Shown one piece after another: positions 1 through 11,566 of a stretch of DNA of 64,000 nt. The stretch's first letter is position 1; the number at the start of each line of letters is the position of its first letter. The translations under genes and the position numbers were made by a program. This DNA comes from Takakia lepidozioides. Its lineage: Eukaryota; Streptophyta; Takakiopsida; Takakiales; Takakiaceae. The notes under the pieces were generated by a model that ran no database searches, was not told the origin of the DNA, and saw only the letters and a list, made by a program, of their open reading frames with translations. The stretch lies in contig CM060733.1 in NCBI GenBank assembly GCA_030704615.1, positions 25,608,001 to 25,672,000 on the forward strand, given 5' to 3'.

Positions 1-170
1 CTGACCTGGGAGACAAGTTCATGACAAATGTTGGTGCATTGCAGGGCATCTTCGAACGACAATTTCTGCAACACTGAACAACTTTCTTCCAAACATGGAA
101 TCATCCAGCGCAGTGAATACTTGCATTTCATATTCATCACCGAGTGGCTGGCCCCTAAAAGTAGAAAGGA
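1..170. repeat. Dispersed repeat R1, copy A
   Basis: This stretch shares long blocks with 10838-10975 and 17785-17905, for example the run around the words GACAAATGTTGGTGCA and the block GAATCATCCAGCGCAGTGAA. The three copies differ by substitutions and small gaps, so it is an old low-copy repeat or segmental duplication. I see no coding capacity. Confidence 0.6.
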
Positions 171-1923
171 CGACTTAGGGTCTGTATATAATGTTTGTTC
201 TGTGTTGTAAGCCGATCATGTCGTTGCAATCCAGTCCAGAACTTATTAAATTACTATTTTAGTCTACAGATACAGACTCGTATCAATTTTTGCTTCGAAA
301 ATTGTAGTCTCGTGCTGTCTCGTGAACACTCACCCTCACTGTCCCATAAGAGCCATGGTCCTTGAATCACATGGCCACACAAGGTTATTTTCTAGCAAAA
401 CCTGTAGGGGAGACATGTTGCAGGCTGGCCCGGCGTCTAGAGTGTTCAGAAGCAGCTCGGAATTAACTCTCTCTTTTGGCTGGTCCAAACTCGCAACCTT
501 CAATTGAAAGTAGTTCTCCTTCATGCAGAACTGGCTTCATTGACCTGTATGTACATCTAGATTGGGGTGCTTCTTCTGAAATGACAGGTGCAACCAAGAA
601 GATTGAATGTCACTGCTACCAGTGAATTAAATGAAGATGTTGCACTGGTTGTTAAACAGAAAATCAAGAAACTATGTTTACCTATTCTTCACAGACATAT
701 GGTGCGCAATGCCCATCCTCGCCATTGAAAACGATAATATCTCCACTGGTGTACACAATTGAAAACGATTTTTTAACGATCAAGGTCTGCCGCGCCATCA
801 TGTGGAGACAGATTTAGGGGGCCCGCATGTGAATTTGAAGAGAGAGATGACAGTCAACCGATCGGTAGTTGGTGGGTACAGCAGAGTTGAATATGGCACA
901 TAAGTATGATCGGGGTTGTGCAAAGAGCTTACAGTATTTGGCAGCGTCGTTGAGCACTCACATAAGAATGTCCGAACATTTATTTTGCTCAGTACATGCA
1001 GTCTACACGAGCTACATTTTGTTGAATATATGTGATCGCTCAAGTGTTCCAGGTTATGGTTCAGCCGCTTCCTAAAGAGAAGTACATCTTCTGAGTGGAC
1101 AGTACGCACAACGTCTAGATTCAACTTGAAGAGCTAATTTGCAATTTTGCACTTCGTAACAGCTACATCAATCCAGCAATGCAGACAGATAGGCAGGTTT
1201 AGAACCCAATTACCCAGATGAACGTAATGATATTGAGAACCAGACCCCACTGATGGAGTTCATTTAAGCGTCTGCAAAGAATCTTCACTCTTTTGAGGTT
1301 GTCGGACCAAGCAGCGATGAATCGATACAAATATCTGAATTATTAGAGAGTCGTATATAAAGCATGTGGTGCCAGCTGGGTACCATGATCCAGAAACATT
1401 CGCACTGAAAGGGCACTGGACTAATGGGGTCCAGAAGGAATATCTTATCTTCGTACAACTATTAGCATGGATCTCCCTTACGCTGTCAAAGTATTACTAT
1501 GCTAACATATTTTAATATTCTTCCTTCAGAAATCTCTCGAGTGACCTCTTTTGGACCTGCATCTTTTTTCTGAGCTCCCCCACTGTGTCAGAGTGCTCTC
1601 ATTGAGCTGAAACGTACACAAATGCACCAAGCTGCGGAGTCATCAAGCATTTCACGCTTGTTACATAATAGTCACAGTGTTCTCATTCCACTTGCAAAGA
1701 TTCCAACTGTACGAAAATCTAGGCAACATCTCAATAGCTAAGTGCGACATGCGTGTCACTAATAAAAATGCGGCATGGGGATTTCTAACCCGGGGAGGCA
1801 TAATAGTGGGATACCGCAGGCCCAGGCAGTAGCGTAGTCAACATCATTCGACTTGCAATCTTATTATCAATTGCCTTAAATCGAAGTTCAATACACGTGT
1901 ACGATTCAATATTCATGTACAAC
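171..1923. other. Anonymous sequence, no recognised gene
   Basis: Only short open frames occur here (for example 798-1124 minus), none with a recognisable domain. Part of 720-830 weakly resembles 11215-11270, so the homology of repeat R1 copy A to the WIP upstream region may extend further. I see nothing else that I can support. Confidence 0.5.
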
Positions 1924-2344
1924 TGTTGTTTTTTCTGGTAGAAATCGCAGTGTGACCATGTTACTCCAAGTCATCAAGAGTTACGAGTTACACTGATTTA
2001 TTCCATGACGGAATATCTAAGTCAGAGGCCAACTAGGTTACACTAGGAATTAACGGAGCCATGCAGTTGGCCAAGGTGTTGCTAATGAGTACTATTTACG
2101 GATGGTTAGTGACAGCATTATTGTGAATTACTAGACTCCCGCTAGCGCCGAGCAATCGTTACTACGAATAGTATTTAGGCTTACTTACAGAGAGTCTTTG
2201 AGGTGCTGAAAACTTCTTTGTATGTTGATGCCTTATGGTGGAATTGCAGTAGTGTAAAGTGCTCTGATACCATTGTGTGTTTTGATTGCCTGAATCTTTG
2301 AATTGTTGTTCTAGATAGTATTGTGTGCTTTGAGTTTTTCTACA
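1924..2344 (+). repeat. copia left LTR
   Basis: Direct repeat of 6782-7204 with only scattered substitutions and small indels. It starts TGTTG and ends TACA, directly followed by the primer-binding site. Confidence 0.9.
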
Positions 2345-2357
2345 GGTTATGGGCCCA
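2345..2357 (+). promoter_or_regulatory. Primer-binding site, half-tRNA type
   Basis: GGTTATGGGCCCA immediately follows the left LTR. It is complementary to the anticodon arm of initiator tRNA-Met (TGGGCCCATAACC), not to the tRNA 3' end. Drosophila copia is known to prime from this internal region using a tRNA half. Most plant copia elements instead carry TGGTATCAGAGC. Confidence 0.8.
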
Positions 2358-2478
2358 CAAACGTTTGAAGCTCAGTCAGAGAGTGCTTTCGTGAACAATT
2401 TTATTTCCGAGAGTTCTTTCTTGATTTTGTTCACGAATGAAACTAGAACTAGCATAGATCTAGGAAATAGCAGCAAAT

Positions 2479-3540
2479 ATGAGTTCAGTTACCACATTGA
2501 AAGATGTGATGCAGATAGAGAGATTTTCAGGAGAGAATTTTTCTCTATGGAAGTTTCAAATGATGATTCTCCTAAGAACCAAGAAGCTATGGTCTCTTGT
2601 CAGTGGGAAGGATTTGAGAGCAGTGGCCTCGGATAAAGACGAATGGGATGATAGGGACAGCAATGCTTGCATGTATATTACTCAAGGAGTAGATAAGAAT
2701 CACCTGCAACAGTTGGTAAACTGCACAAACTCAGTAGAGATGTGGGCGAAACTAGTGGCAGTTCATGAGCAAAATGCTACCGAGAACATTCATATCTTAC
2801 AAAGCAAGATGTATCATCTCAAGATGGAAGAAAATGAGAGCATCTCCAGTTATATCAGCAAGATAGAACTGATGGCAAAACAGTTGAGTGATCTTGGTGC
2901 GAAGATGACTGAATCAGCTATCATGGCAAAGATAGTGTGCACTTTACCTCCAAGCTATGAGAACATCTTAGATGCATGGGATAGTGTACCCGCTGCCGAA
3001 AGGACGTTGAACAACTTGCAATCTAGGTTACTTAAGAAAGAAACGTTGAGAAAAGCGCGAGGAAACACGGAGGATGTCATGGATAAAGCTTTCTTCATAA
3101 AGCATGTCAAAGGAAGACATAACTCATCCACAAGCGGTGGAAGTTTTCTGACAAAGGAGCAAAAGAAGGAGAGAGCTGAAAGAATAGCGGAGTTAAAGAA
3201 GAAAACGAGGTGCAACACCTGCGGTGAAGTTGGGCACTGGGAGCGAGAATGTACGAAGAGTATCGCTTCTAACATGGTGGAATCCATTAAGATGAACGAT
3301 GCCTATGCTGCCACTGCATTTCATCAGGAAGAAAGAGAGCGTGTCGATGATGGCTCAGTGACACAAGGAAGAAACACAAATCAGAACATTGTCAATGATC
3401 CGGTAAAGATTGTACATATTAACAATGTTAATGCAGCAGTGTACAACAGCACGTCAATTGGAGAGAAAGTTGGCGATGAAGACAATATATCCTGGTACTC
3501 GGACAATGCTGCATCTGAGCACATGACCAACAAGATGTAA
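2479..3540 (+). pseudogene. copia Gag and start of protease
   Basis: The frame from the ATG at 2479 gives a 353-residue Gag-like protein. Its N-terminus has the copia pattern FSGENFSLWKFQM, followed by the helical UBN2-type Gag domain and, near residue 240, a CCHC zinc knuckle (CNTCGEVGHWEREC). At the end a copia-type protease motif starts, reading WYSDNAASEHMT where the usual form is D-S-G-A. The frame stops at 3538, and recognisable protease sequence continues past this stop and another near 3556 up to about 3830. Gag would form the virus-like particle; here it is probably inactive as part of a polyprotein because of the downstream breaks. Confidence 0.85.
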
Positions 3541-3773
3541 TGGTTCAAAAATCTTTAGAAGATTGAATCTCATCGTTGGGGAGTACAAGTTGCCACTGAT
3601 GTTACAGTATGGGCAAGTGGAATAGGGGATATAGATATCATAACCCTAGTAGGAAGTGAGTGGAGAAAGGGAACAATACACAACGTGTTGTTTGTACCCG
3701 ACCTTAGAAAGAATTTGTTCTCATTAGCGAAGGCTGTAGACAGAGATTACATCGTCATCTATGATAAGCGTAC

Positions 3774-6695
3774 TTGTACACTGTATGCAAATCAGGGAAG
3801 GGGACCTCTTATGATGACTTGAGTGAGAAAGGGAAACCTTTGGAAACTACAAATCAAAGTGATTACGAGAGAATCTCTGCAAACATGGTATTGTCGACGG
3901 ATAATATTCAAGCAAATGTGGCGGTGACAACTGGGGGAGCAAGTCTTCAAACGTGGCATGATCGACTTGGACACATCAGTGTCGACATGATTAAACAAAT
4001 GGAGAAAACACAGATCGTCGATGGTATGAAAATACTGAACCCTAATGTAGATCTGGAGTTCTGTGAAGGTTGTGTCATGGGCAAGAATCACAGAGTTGCG
4101 TTTCCAGTAAATGAAGAACGTGAAAGGGTTCAGACTCCTAGAGAGTTCTACCATGCTGATGTGTGTACAATGAATGTAGATTTGCATGGAGGTTCCAAAC
4201 ATTTTGTCATGTTTAAAGATGATCATAGCAGCTATAGGATCTTGTATTGCATGAAAACAAAAGGAGAAGTTCTCAAGTTCTTCAAGCAGCTGTGTGTGGA
4301 ATCAGAGAAAGAGACAGGACATGCAATGAGAAAGCTTAGAAGCGACAGAGGAAGAGAATTCTTGAGCACAAAATTTAAGACTTTCCTTGAAGAAAATGGA
4401 ATTCGGCAGGAACTTACAGCGCCATATTCCCCAGAGCAAAATGGTGTCATCGAAAGGGACAATAGGACTCTGGTTGAAAGAGTTAGATGTATGCTGCAAG
4501 CAAAAGGTCTCAGTCCTAATTTCTTGGCAGAAGCTGCCACTACAGCTGCATACACCCTAAATCGAACGGGAACCAGGGTGTTGAATGGGAAAACACCTTT
4601 GGAGGCCTGGAATGGGAAGAAACCTGACATCAGCCATCTACGAGTGTTTGGTAGCATGGCATATTCACATGTACCCAAAGAGCTGAGAAAGAAATTGGAT
4701 GCCAAGAGCAAAAAGTGCATATTTCTTGGTTATAGTGTGGAATCTAAGGCGTATCGGCTATGGGATATTGAGCAGCAATACATAGTCATCAGCCATGATG
4801 TGTTAGTAGATGAGAAGGATAACCGTAATTCTTCACCCATCGAAGAAATGATGAGTAGACCTAACACATGTACTATGGTACTTGAGGGAGTGGGAGACAA
4901 AATGGCTCCAAAAGTACAAAATTCTGAGGGGAATACGATTGACCAGCATAATGAGCATCATGAGCTTCAGCTAGTAGTGGATCTACCTATTGCCATGGAT
5001 GAAGGTGAAATTCATGCAGCAAACACAAGGCCTGAGCGGGTTGCACTAAGCTTGCAAAGTCAGGGAACAGAAGTACGTCGATCTCGACAGCCACCACAGG
5101 CATTCGGCGAGTGGGAGAGTAATTACCCTACGTTTGCTGGAATAACTGAATACATACCATTACCAGAGGAGCCAAAACGGTATGAGAAGGCGATGATGTC
5201 TCCTGATCGAGCTAAGTATGAGCTAGCAATGAAGGAAGAAATTGACTCATTACACAAAAATGAAACGTGGATGCTTGTTGATCTGCCAAAGAGAAGACAC
5301 ATAGTGAAGTGCAAATGGGTATACAAGGTAAAGCCTCGAGCAGATGGGAGTATTGAGAGGTATAAAGCCCGGTTGGTTGCAAAAGGATACTCGCACGAGT
5401 ATGGAATTGATTTTCAAGAAACTTTTGCCCCCGTTGCGAGATTCGATTCAATCAGAACCCTATTAGTAGTGGCTGCCGCTGAGGATCTGGAAATGATTCA
5501 GTTCGATATTAAAACCGCTTTCATGCCTGGAGAGTTAAAGGAGGAGATATATATGGATCAGCCCAAAGGCTCTGTGAAGCCAGGAGAAGAAAAGAAAGTC
5601 TGTAGACTATTAAAAAGTTTATATGGACTTCGTCAAGCATCGAGGGCATGGAACACGAGGTTCAATGATTTTCTGGTCAAATATGACCTGCAACCCAGCG
5701 CAGCAGACCCCTGTGTGTATTTTCGCAACTCAGCGCCAAAGTTATTCACCACCATTTTTGTGGATGACGGGCTAGGTTGCTCGGAGAGCAAAGAAATACT
5801 GGATGGTATGATCAGTTTTCTTAACAAAGAATTTGAAGTTAAAGCTGGAAGCGCCGAATGCTATGTTGGCCTTCACATTGAAAGAAACAGGGGATTGCGA
5901 TCGATCACCATAGACCAACACCGATACATGATGTTCATAATCCAAAAATTTGGATTTGGTGATGCACATACAGTGAGTACACCTGCAGATCCCAATGTGC
6001 AGTTGCATCTACCAAGAGGTGAAGATGAAGAAGAGGAACATGAGTTTCCTTACCAACAGGCAGTTGGGAGCTTGATGTTCGCCATGATTGGCACACGGCC
6101 AGACATTGCATATGCGGTCAGCACTGTGGCCAAGCGAATTCATTGCACAGCTGTAAAGAGGATATTTAAATATCTCAGGGGGACAACAGACTATCATTTG
6201 TGCTACTCACGTTGCAAGAATTCAAACACTCTTACGGCTTTTGCTGATGCTAACTATGCAGGGGACTTGGACAATCGACGATCTAGAAGTGGGAGCGTCG
6301 CATTACTCAATCAAGCAGTTATTACGTGGGTGAGCAGAAAACAAATGTGCACAACAGGTTCCACGACAGAGTTAAAGTACATAGCAGCCTGTTTAACTAT
6401 GAAGGAGACAATCTGGTTACGAAGGTTGCTGTCTGATCTTGGGCACACACAGAAGACCCTACTCCCTTATATTCAGACAATCAAAGTGCAATCCGATTGG
6501 TCTTGAATCCGGAGTTTCATCGAAGAACAAAGTACATTGATGTGCAATATCATAGATTTTCAGGCACAGGGTGCAATCCAGATGACGTATATGAACACGA
6601 ATGCACAGATCGCAGATATCTTAACGAAGCCTCTTACCGTTGACAAGTTTAATCGATTCCGTAGCATGCTTGGACTGATAGAGCAACCAATCTGA
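3774..6695 (+). pseudogene. copia Pol: integrase, reverse transcriptase, RNase H
   Basis: This frame, offset by one base from Gag, holds the GAG-pre-integrase zinc motif (WHDRLGH, then CEGCVMGK), an integrase core with SDRGREF and the block SPEQNGVIERDNRTLVE, the copia reverse transcriptase start (KCKWVYKVK, FAPVARFDS), the catalytic box FVDD, and RNase H with FADANYAGD. A one-base shift near 6470 ends the frame at 6506, but the RNase H tail (NPEFHRRTKYIDVQYH, ADILTKPL) is readable in another frame to about 6695. STTELKYIA replaces the usual STTEAEYIA. Together these show a complete but broken pol. The RDN in the integrase and the half-tRNA primer site resemble animal-type copia lineages more than common plant ones; that is an impression from memory of motifs. 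Confidence 0.9.
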
Positions 6696-6781
6696 GTGTG
6701 AGTTTTTTGTGCACACATTGGCTATTCCTTTTGTTTCGTAGGATCTTTTTCTCTTGCCATGGAATAACCAGTGAGTGGGAG

Positions 6782-7204
6782 TGTTGTTTTCTCTGGTAGA
6801 AAATCGCAGTGTGACCATGTTACTGCAAGTCATCAAGAGTTACGAGTTACACTGATTTATTCCGTGACGGAATATCTAAGTCAGAGGCCAACTAGGTTAC
6901 ACTAGGATTTAATGGAGACATGCAGTTGGCCAAGGTGTTGCTACTGCGTACTATTTACGGATGGATAGTGACAGCATTATTTTGAATTACTAGACTCCCG
7001 CTAGCGCCGAGCAATCGTTACTACGAATAGTATTTAGGCTTACTACATAGAGTCTTTGAGGTGCTGAAAACTTCTTTGTATGTTGATGCCTTATGGTGGA
7101 ATTGCAGTAGTGTAAAGTGCTCTGATACCATCGTGTGTGTTTTGATTGCCTGGATCTTTGAATTGTTGTTCTAGATAGTATTGTGTGCTTTGAGTTTTTC
7201 TACA
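6782..7204 (+). repeat. copia right LTR
   Basis: Second copy of 1924-2344. It follows the purine-rich run GTGAGTGGGAG that serves as a polypurine tract, and is followed by CAAC, matching the left flank. Confidence 0.9.
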
Positions 7205-8699
7205 CAACTGTTGAGAAAAATTGGGCACTAAACTTCCTGCGCGTGTCTTGAGGATCTGGAGGGCACATCGAGTGAATGTTGCACGTACTAGGCCTAGTGT
7301 CACGAGAAAGAGCAAAGTTTGTGATTCACGCCGAGCTTGATTCATCAATTTATTCCGTACAATTGCACATAGTAGCTTTAGTACTAAATTGACAGAATAT
7401 CGGGAACTGTAGTAGGGATATTTGAGACTAACTGGCTGAAGGTGCAGGAGTTATATTGGTCAACGACCTGTACTTCTGTCTTCGAGGTGCAGACTTGAAT
7501 GTATAGAGTACATACTATATATCGTCTTTCTCGAATTGAGAAGGGAAGGTGTTACAGTGGCGGTCCTAATATTTTGCTAAGGGAAACATGATGTTACTCC
7601 CAGCTCATGAGATCCATCTATTGACATTTTTCAATATATAAAGCCTGAAGGCCGTGAGCAGAGTCTGAAAGAGAGTTTCTTTTGGCCAGGGGTAAAGGCC
7701 TTTCCCAATGTACAAGTCAAAAAAGTGCTTGTTTTACGTTCCAATTCCTCCAGTTCCTCCTTTATTTTAAAAGTCACAGGCAACTGTACCTGCGGGAAAC
7801 AATCACATGACATAGAACCTCGAACAGTCACACCAACATTGTCATCTCTCCAATTGCTGAGGATGAAATTAGAAAAAGAGAAACTACATTTATAGGTAAT
7901 GTCCAGTACAGAGAACGGAGCAGCCATGAAGCAGGGGCAGGTTTGAACTAGCAACAACCTGAGCAATCAAACATATTTTCAGTCCTTGAGAAGCTTCTGA
8001 AGACAAAGAATCCAAGCGAAAGTATTTCTTGGCTTAACGGAGCATATAATGATTCGCTTCAATGGTCAAATATTTTCAGCTTTCATGTTCGCACAAAATC
8101 TAGGCACCATGCAGCAGGGGGGCGGCGCTGTTCTCTGCCCTTCCTCCTAACGACTCAGGTGTGAATCATGTTGTGACAGTAGAAAAGAAATATAGGTAAC
8201 AAAAACTGTAGATCAGCTGGGCTCCAGGGGAGGGAATCTGTAGTTGCTAAATCTGCAATCACAGAAGAAAATACAAGATGCAGACATTTTAAACATGAGT
8301 CGAGTTTTCACAGCTCTGCAACCTTAGATCAGGCAGACATTTGTACGAGGCATACAGCTTGTAAACCATGCGAGATCTCAACTTAAACTCCCGAAGACAG
8401 GATGCGTATAGATCACATTTACAACATGTGGGCGACCTTGTGTTCACCAACTTTCCAACTAACACTGCCTACTTTACCTGACTACTTCATGGGAGTTTGA
8501 CATGTTCATTTACATCAAGAAGTTTACATGTGACTGGAAGTCTGAGAAGTTATTTCCCGAACGTCCAAATACTCACTAGCAAGCATCTCTCTAAATCATG
8601 TTAGAAAGAAAGAAACAGAAAAAAGAGAGGACTTGCTAGTTATTAGGTACTGCTTACAGCTAAATGCAACTTAGCGTACACTTAATCCTTGGTCCCTGG
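7205..8699. other. Intergenic, 3' flank of the WIP gene
   Basis: No recognisable protein, repeat or RNA gene. The open frame 7631-7966 on the minus strand has no domain I recognise. The portion next to 8700 probably includes the 3' untranslated region of the WIP gene. Confidence 0.5.
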
Positions 8700-9671
8700 T
8701 CATTGGGAGCCACCCGAAACATCATCCTCAACGTCCTCCTCTGTTACAGCGTCATCCTCATCGCAAGAATCAACACCATGCGGCGCGTGCCCGTTGCCAA
8801 AAGCTCTAATGTGGTCCTTAAGAGACCGTTTGTGCTTGAAGTCTGAGCCACAGATGCAGAACCAGAGCTTGCCGCAGTTCTTCTCATGTGTACGCCAATC
8901 ACCCCGAACGGCGAAGGCCTTACTGCACTTGCGGCACATGAACGGTTTGATCCCATGCTTTCGCTTGTAATGCGTCTGCAATGTTCGGAAATCCTTAAGT
9001 GGCTTCGCACGCGGATGTTCCACATTGTTTCGACAACCTTCGGCACAGCAATAGCAAGGCAGTCTAAGCATGGCTGTTGGCTGTGTGCCGCGCAACGACT
9101 CCGGACCTCTTCTATACTGCGATCCATGGCCCCACATGTGCATCTGTAGACACCGCCCAAGATTACCACATTTCATCAGATCTAGGAAGGACTTTCAGTA
9201 CCTTAATGTTATGTGTAAATTTGAGCACCGTCTGGTGTTTAGAGTTGAGCAAAATCACATTGTCATGTACAGGCTGTCAAGAAAAAAAATGCTAACCTGC
9301 ATGTTGTTGTAGCGGTTGAATGTCTTGCTGCAAACAGGACACGAAAACTGTGTAGGTCCAACCAAAATCTGCGCTGGTGTGGGAATCCAGTATTGTCCCT
9401 CTGGCAGCCGTCCCCGTCCCCGTTGAAACCGGTCTTTATATGCAGCACTGAGGGCATCATACGCACCCCCATCCGCCCTCCCCAAGCTCACGGCATCCGA
9501 CGAAGGAGGTCCAATACGGAGTGCTACTGTCACATTGTCATCAGAATCTGCACACGGTTTGCAATCTGGTAGTAGAATGGCAGTTCTCACCGCCGGGGAG
9601 TCTGGCTGTTTATGGGGGGCGGCACTTGGAAGACTCCAGCTCAGAAAAGGTAGAAGATCACGGGGACACAT
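8700..9671 (-). CDS. WIP-family C2H2 zinc-finger transcription factor
   Basis: Two exons, 9671-9297 and 9143-8700, joined across a 153-bp intron, give a protein of about 272 residues. Visible parts in order: an acidic N-terminal region with [12 protein letters not shown], a conserved stretch of this family; the diagnostic WIP motif [13 protein letters not shown] (about residues 98-110); then four C2H2/C2HC-type fingers starting [23 protein letters not shown] and including HKRKHG-like spacing, [16 protein letters not shown] and [21 protein letters not shown]; and an acidic tail. WIP proteins (Arabidopsis TT1, NTT and relatives) are nuclear developmental regulators; the length fits TT1. The first in-frame ATG is at 9671, with an in-frame stop upstream at 9762-9764. 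A further 5' coding exon at 10264-10368 is possible. No disabling change is seen, unlike every other long coding region here except the chromovirus. Confidence 0.93.
9144..9296 (-). other. Intron of the WIP gene
   Basis: On the minus strand the exon ends AACATGCAG, followed by GTTAGC, and the next exon follows CTACAG with ATGCACATGTGG. Splicing joins NNMQ to MHMWGHG, which restores the first finger exactly as in other WIP proteins. Confidence 0.9.
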
Positions 9672-10263
9672 ATCGTTGCCATTGTTCACAGTGGCTTTGT
9701 GCTGCTTGGTAATACTGCTGGTGTGGGTGCTGGTGAGAGTGATGTGGGTTCTGAGCGGGACCTAGGAACATGTGATTGTGATGTGGGAACATTGTGTATG
9801 AACATGTGCCTGGATGTGAGTAGGAGAGACTTCAGAGACTTCAGACTTGTTATCTCAAGGGATTTCAGGGAATCATAACGCAAGTCTATACCTAATCTCA
9901 CAGACAAGTATGCTTCAAAGGCAGAGGAGCCAAGCAGAGACTGCTGTGGTGGTGCGCTCAACAGATCACGCTGTCTTCCGGAGAGAGCTTCTTCATCATC
10001 TCTCGCAACACAAATATCTGGCCTTCGCACCGCCCACATGGATGAAGGACCCGGCAAGTCGTGCACGCGGCTCACTCCGGCTAAACTGTGGCGATGTACC
10101 TCAACACAATAAAGGCCTCCGATTTCTATATGAGAAGAAAGCATAGAATAGTGCGAGCACAGACAAGAGAGTCAATGCTTCCGACCAAGTTTCTGCCACT
10201 CTTACACTACTTTCGATGCTCTGCCGCTGCAAGCAACAGTGTGGAACCTTGTGTAAAGCTTAC
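9672..10263 (-). other. WIP 5' region (UTR, possible 5' intron)
   Basis: The WIP frame stays open upstream to a TAG at 9762-9764. A strong splice-donor match (CAG then GTAAGC, minus strand) lies at 10258-10264, which suggests that part of this stretch is a 5' intron. The acceptor is not obvious; CAAGCAG before 9701 is one in-phase option. Confidence 0.4.
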
Positions 10264-10275
10264 CTGGAGCTCCCT
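10108..10275. repeat. WIP upstream segment, duplicated copy 1
   Basis: Aligns with 11325-11505: shared blocks include AATAAAGG(C/A)CTCCGA, ACATAGAATA, CTCCGACCAAGT/TTCCGACCAAGT, TTTGATGCTCTGCC and GCTTACCTGGAG. This copy lies directly upstream of WIP. Confidence 0.7.
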
Positions 10276-10368
10276 CACTCTTCTCTTGTATACGTGTTTG
10301 TGTGTGTGTGGGTGCCCGTGCGCGTGTGACGGTGGGCCACGCAGCGCCATAGCACGTACATCAGACAT
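10264..10368 (-). CDS. Candidate upstream exon of the WIP gene
   Basis: From an ATG at 10368 a 35-codon histidine- and arginine-rich frame runs without a stop to a consensus donor. It ends in phase 0, compatible with the main WIP exon. The same donor and surrounding sequence recur in the decayed duplicate at about 11490. There is no sequence motif that proves it is translated, so it may be a 5' UTR exon. Confidence 0.25.
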
Positions 10369-10837
10369 ATTCCTGGTGCAAAAGCAGCAAAGTCCAGCTA
10401 AATACTACATGGCACTTTTGCCTCCTCACTGATCGAAGGGTGAGATTGAAATTTGGAATTGTGAGAATAGCGAAATTGTAGCGTCGAGGAGTGAAGTGGA
10501 CCGGATCAAAAGGAACTCCATCCCACCACTGCCACAGAAACTTATTCCATTTGTTTTGGCGCTACTACAAATTTGGCACTGGAAATTTGCCATTGCTTCG
10601 CCTCTTGTAGTCCCTGGATAGCGGTAGAAATTTAGCGGTGGTTTGCGTATGGGTGCCGGGGATGCATCCTGTGTTCAGGAAATGGAAGCAAAGAGGGGTA
10701 TTAATGAAGAAAACATGACCCGGACAACTCAGTAGGCCACACTAGGCACCCACATTTCTCCTCGTGTAGCAATCGAGGCCAGATGTCAACTGACCGATAG
10801 AAAATGGTTGAGCGAGCCTTTAGAGTGATGCCAGAGA
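10369..10837. other. Upstream flank of WIP, no gene seen
   Basis: No recognised coding sequence. This would be the promoter side of the WIP gene if the candidate exon is real. A GT-rich microsatellite-like run lies just inside the candidate exon. Confidence 0.4.
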
Positions 10838-10975
10838 AGTATTGACCTGGTGGACAAGAATGACAAATGTTGGTGCAGTGCAGAGCATCTTCGACTCTTT
10901 CTGCAACACTTCAGACAAGGAATCATCCAGTGCAGTGAATACTTGCTTTTCATGTCCTTTTATTGCTCCTCATTG
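10838..10975. repeat. Dispersed repeat R1, copy B
   Basis: Shares GACAAATGTTGGTGCA, AGCATCTTCGA, TTTCTGCAACACT and GAATCATCCAG.GCAGTGAA with 1-170 and, with larger gaps, with 17785-17905. Confidence 0.65.
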
Positions 10976-11127
10976 TACTCACGTACTAACGTACTAACCC
11001 GCACTCTGATGGTTGGGATTGTCCATGGTGAACGCACACAATTTCCGCAGGTTTTTGCAACTGGACTTCAAAACCATCCGAGAGTGTGTCCTTTGCTCTC
11101 TCATCATTCTCATCAACATTAGCTAGA

Positions 11128-11180
11128 AGCTAACCAAACACCCGAACGGCGAGGCCTCACCGCACTTCAAATGCTCATAC
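11128..11180 (-). pseudogene. Relic of a WIP zinc-finger exon
   Basis: The plus-strand block CCGAACGGCGAGGCCTCACC matches, with few changes, the WIP exon at about 8898-8925, which encodes CSKAFAVRG on the minus strand. The match extends over roughly 45 bases with small gaps that destroy the reading frame. Together with the duplicated upstream segment at 11325-11505 it indicates a decayed, internally deleted second copy of the WIP locus. Confidence 0.5.
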
Positions 11181-11324
11181 TGCGCCATTGGCATACTTGC
11201 AGAACTCAACCCTCCACCATTATTGAAAATGATTTTTGGGCGCCATACATGTAGACACAAGTTTAGGGTGATTGGGAAAGGCTATCCATTGACTCCCGCC
11301 AAAAGCTAGCTACTTTCTACTGGG

Positions 11325-11505
11325 GACAATAAAGGACTCCGAGTTATATGTGTGAGTTAAACATAGAATACTGGAAGAACAGTGAGTAATCTATATTAAA
11401 ACCGACAAGGAAGTAAATGTCTCCGACCAAGTGTCTGCCACCCGCACACTACTTTTGATGCTCTGCCAAAGGAAAACAACCTTCTGCACAGCTTACCTGG
11501 AGGTT
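11325..11505. repeat. WIP upstream segment, duplicated copy 2
   Basis: Diverged copy of 10108-10275, in the same orientation and ending in the same TTACCTGGAG splice-donor context. It belongs to the decayed duplicate of the WIP locus. Confidence 0.65.
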
Positions 11506-11566
11506 GGTTATACATAGACTATCAAATATATCTTCTCTCTCACCCTCTTCATCGCACGTTCAGATC

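Larger units (their letters stand above)
1924..7204 (+). mobile_element. Ty1/copia LTR retrotransposon, decayed
   Basis: The element has two LTRs of about 421 and 423 bp, each beginning TGTTG and ending CTACA, a primer-binding site directly after the left LTR, a gag-like frame, and a pol in copia order (integrase before reverse transcriptase and RNase H). The sequence CAAC (or ACAAC if the boundary A is counted) flanks both ends at 1920-1923 and 7205-7208, consistent with a 4-5 bp target duplication. Coding is broken by stop codons near 3538 and 3556, a frameshift near 3800 and another near 6470, so the copy is not autonomous. Confidence 0.93.

Noticed and set aside
798-1124. 108-codon frame on the minus strand.
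   Set aside because: No domain, no neighbours that support it, and composition like random sequence.
9686-10144. 152-codon minus-strand frame upstream of the WIP exon.
   Set aside because: It is out of phase with WIP, has no recognisable domain and lies where a 5' intron or UTR is expected.
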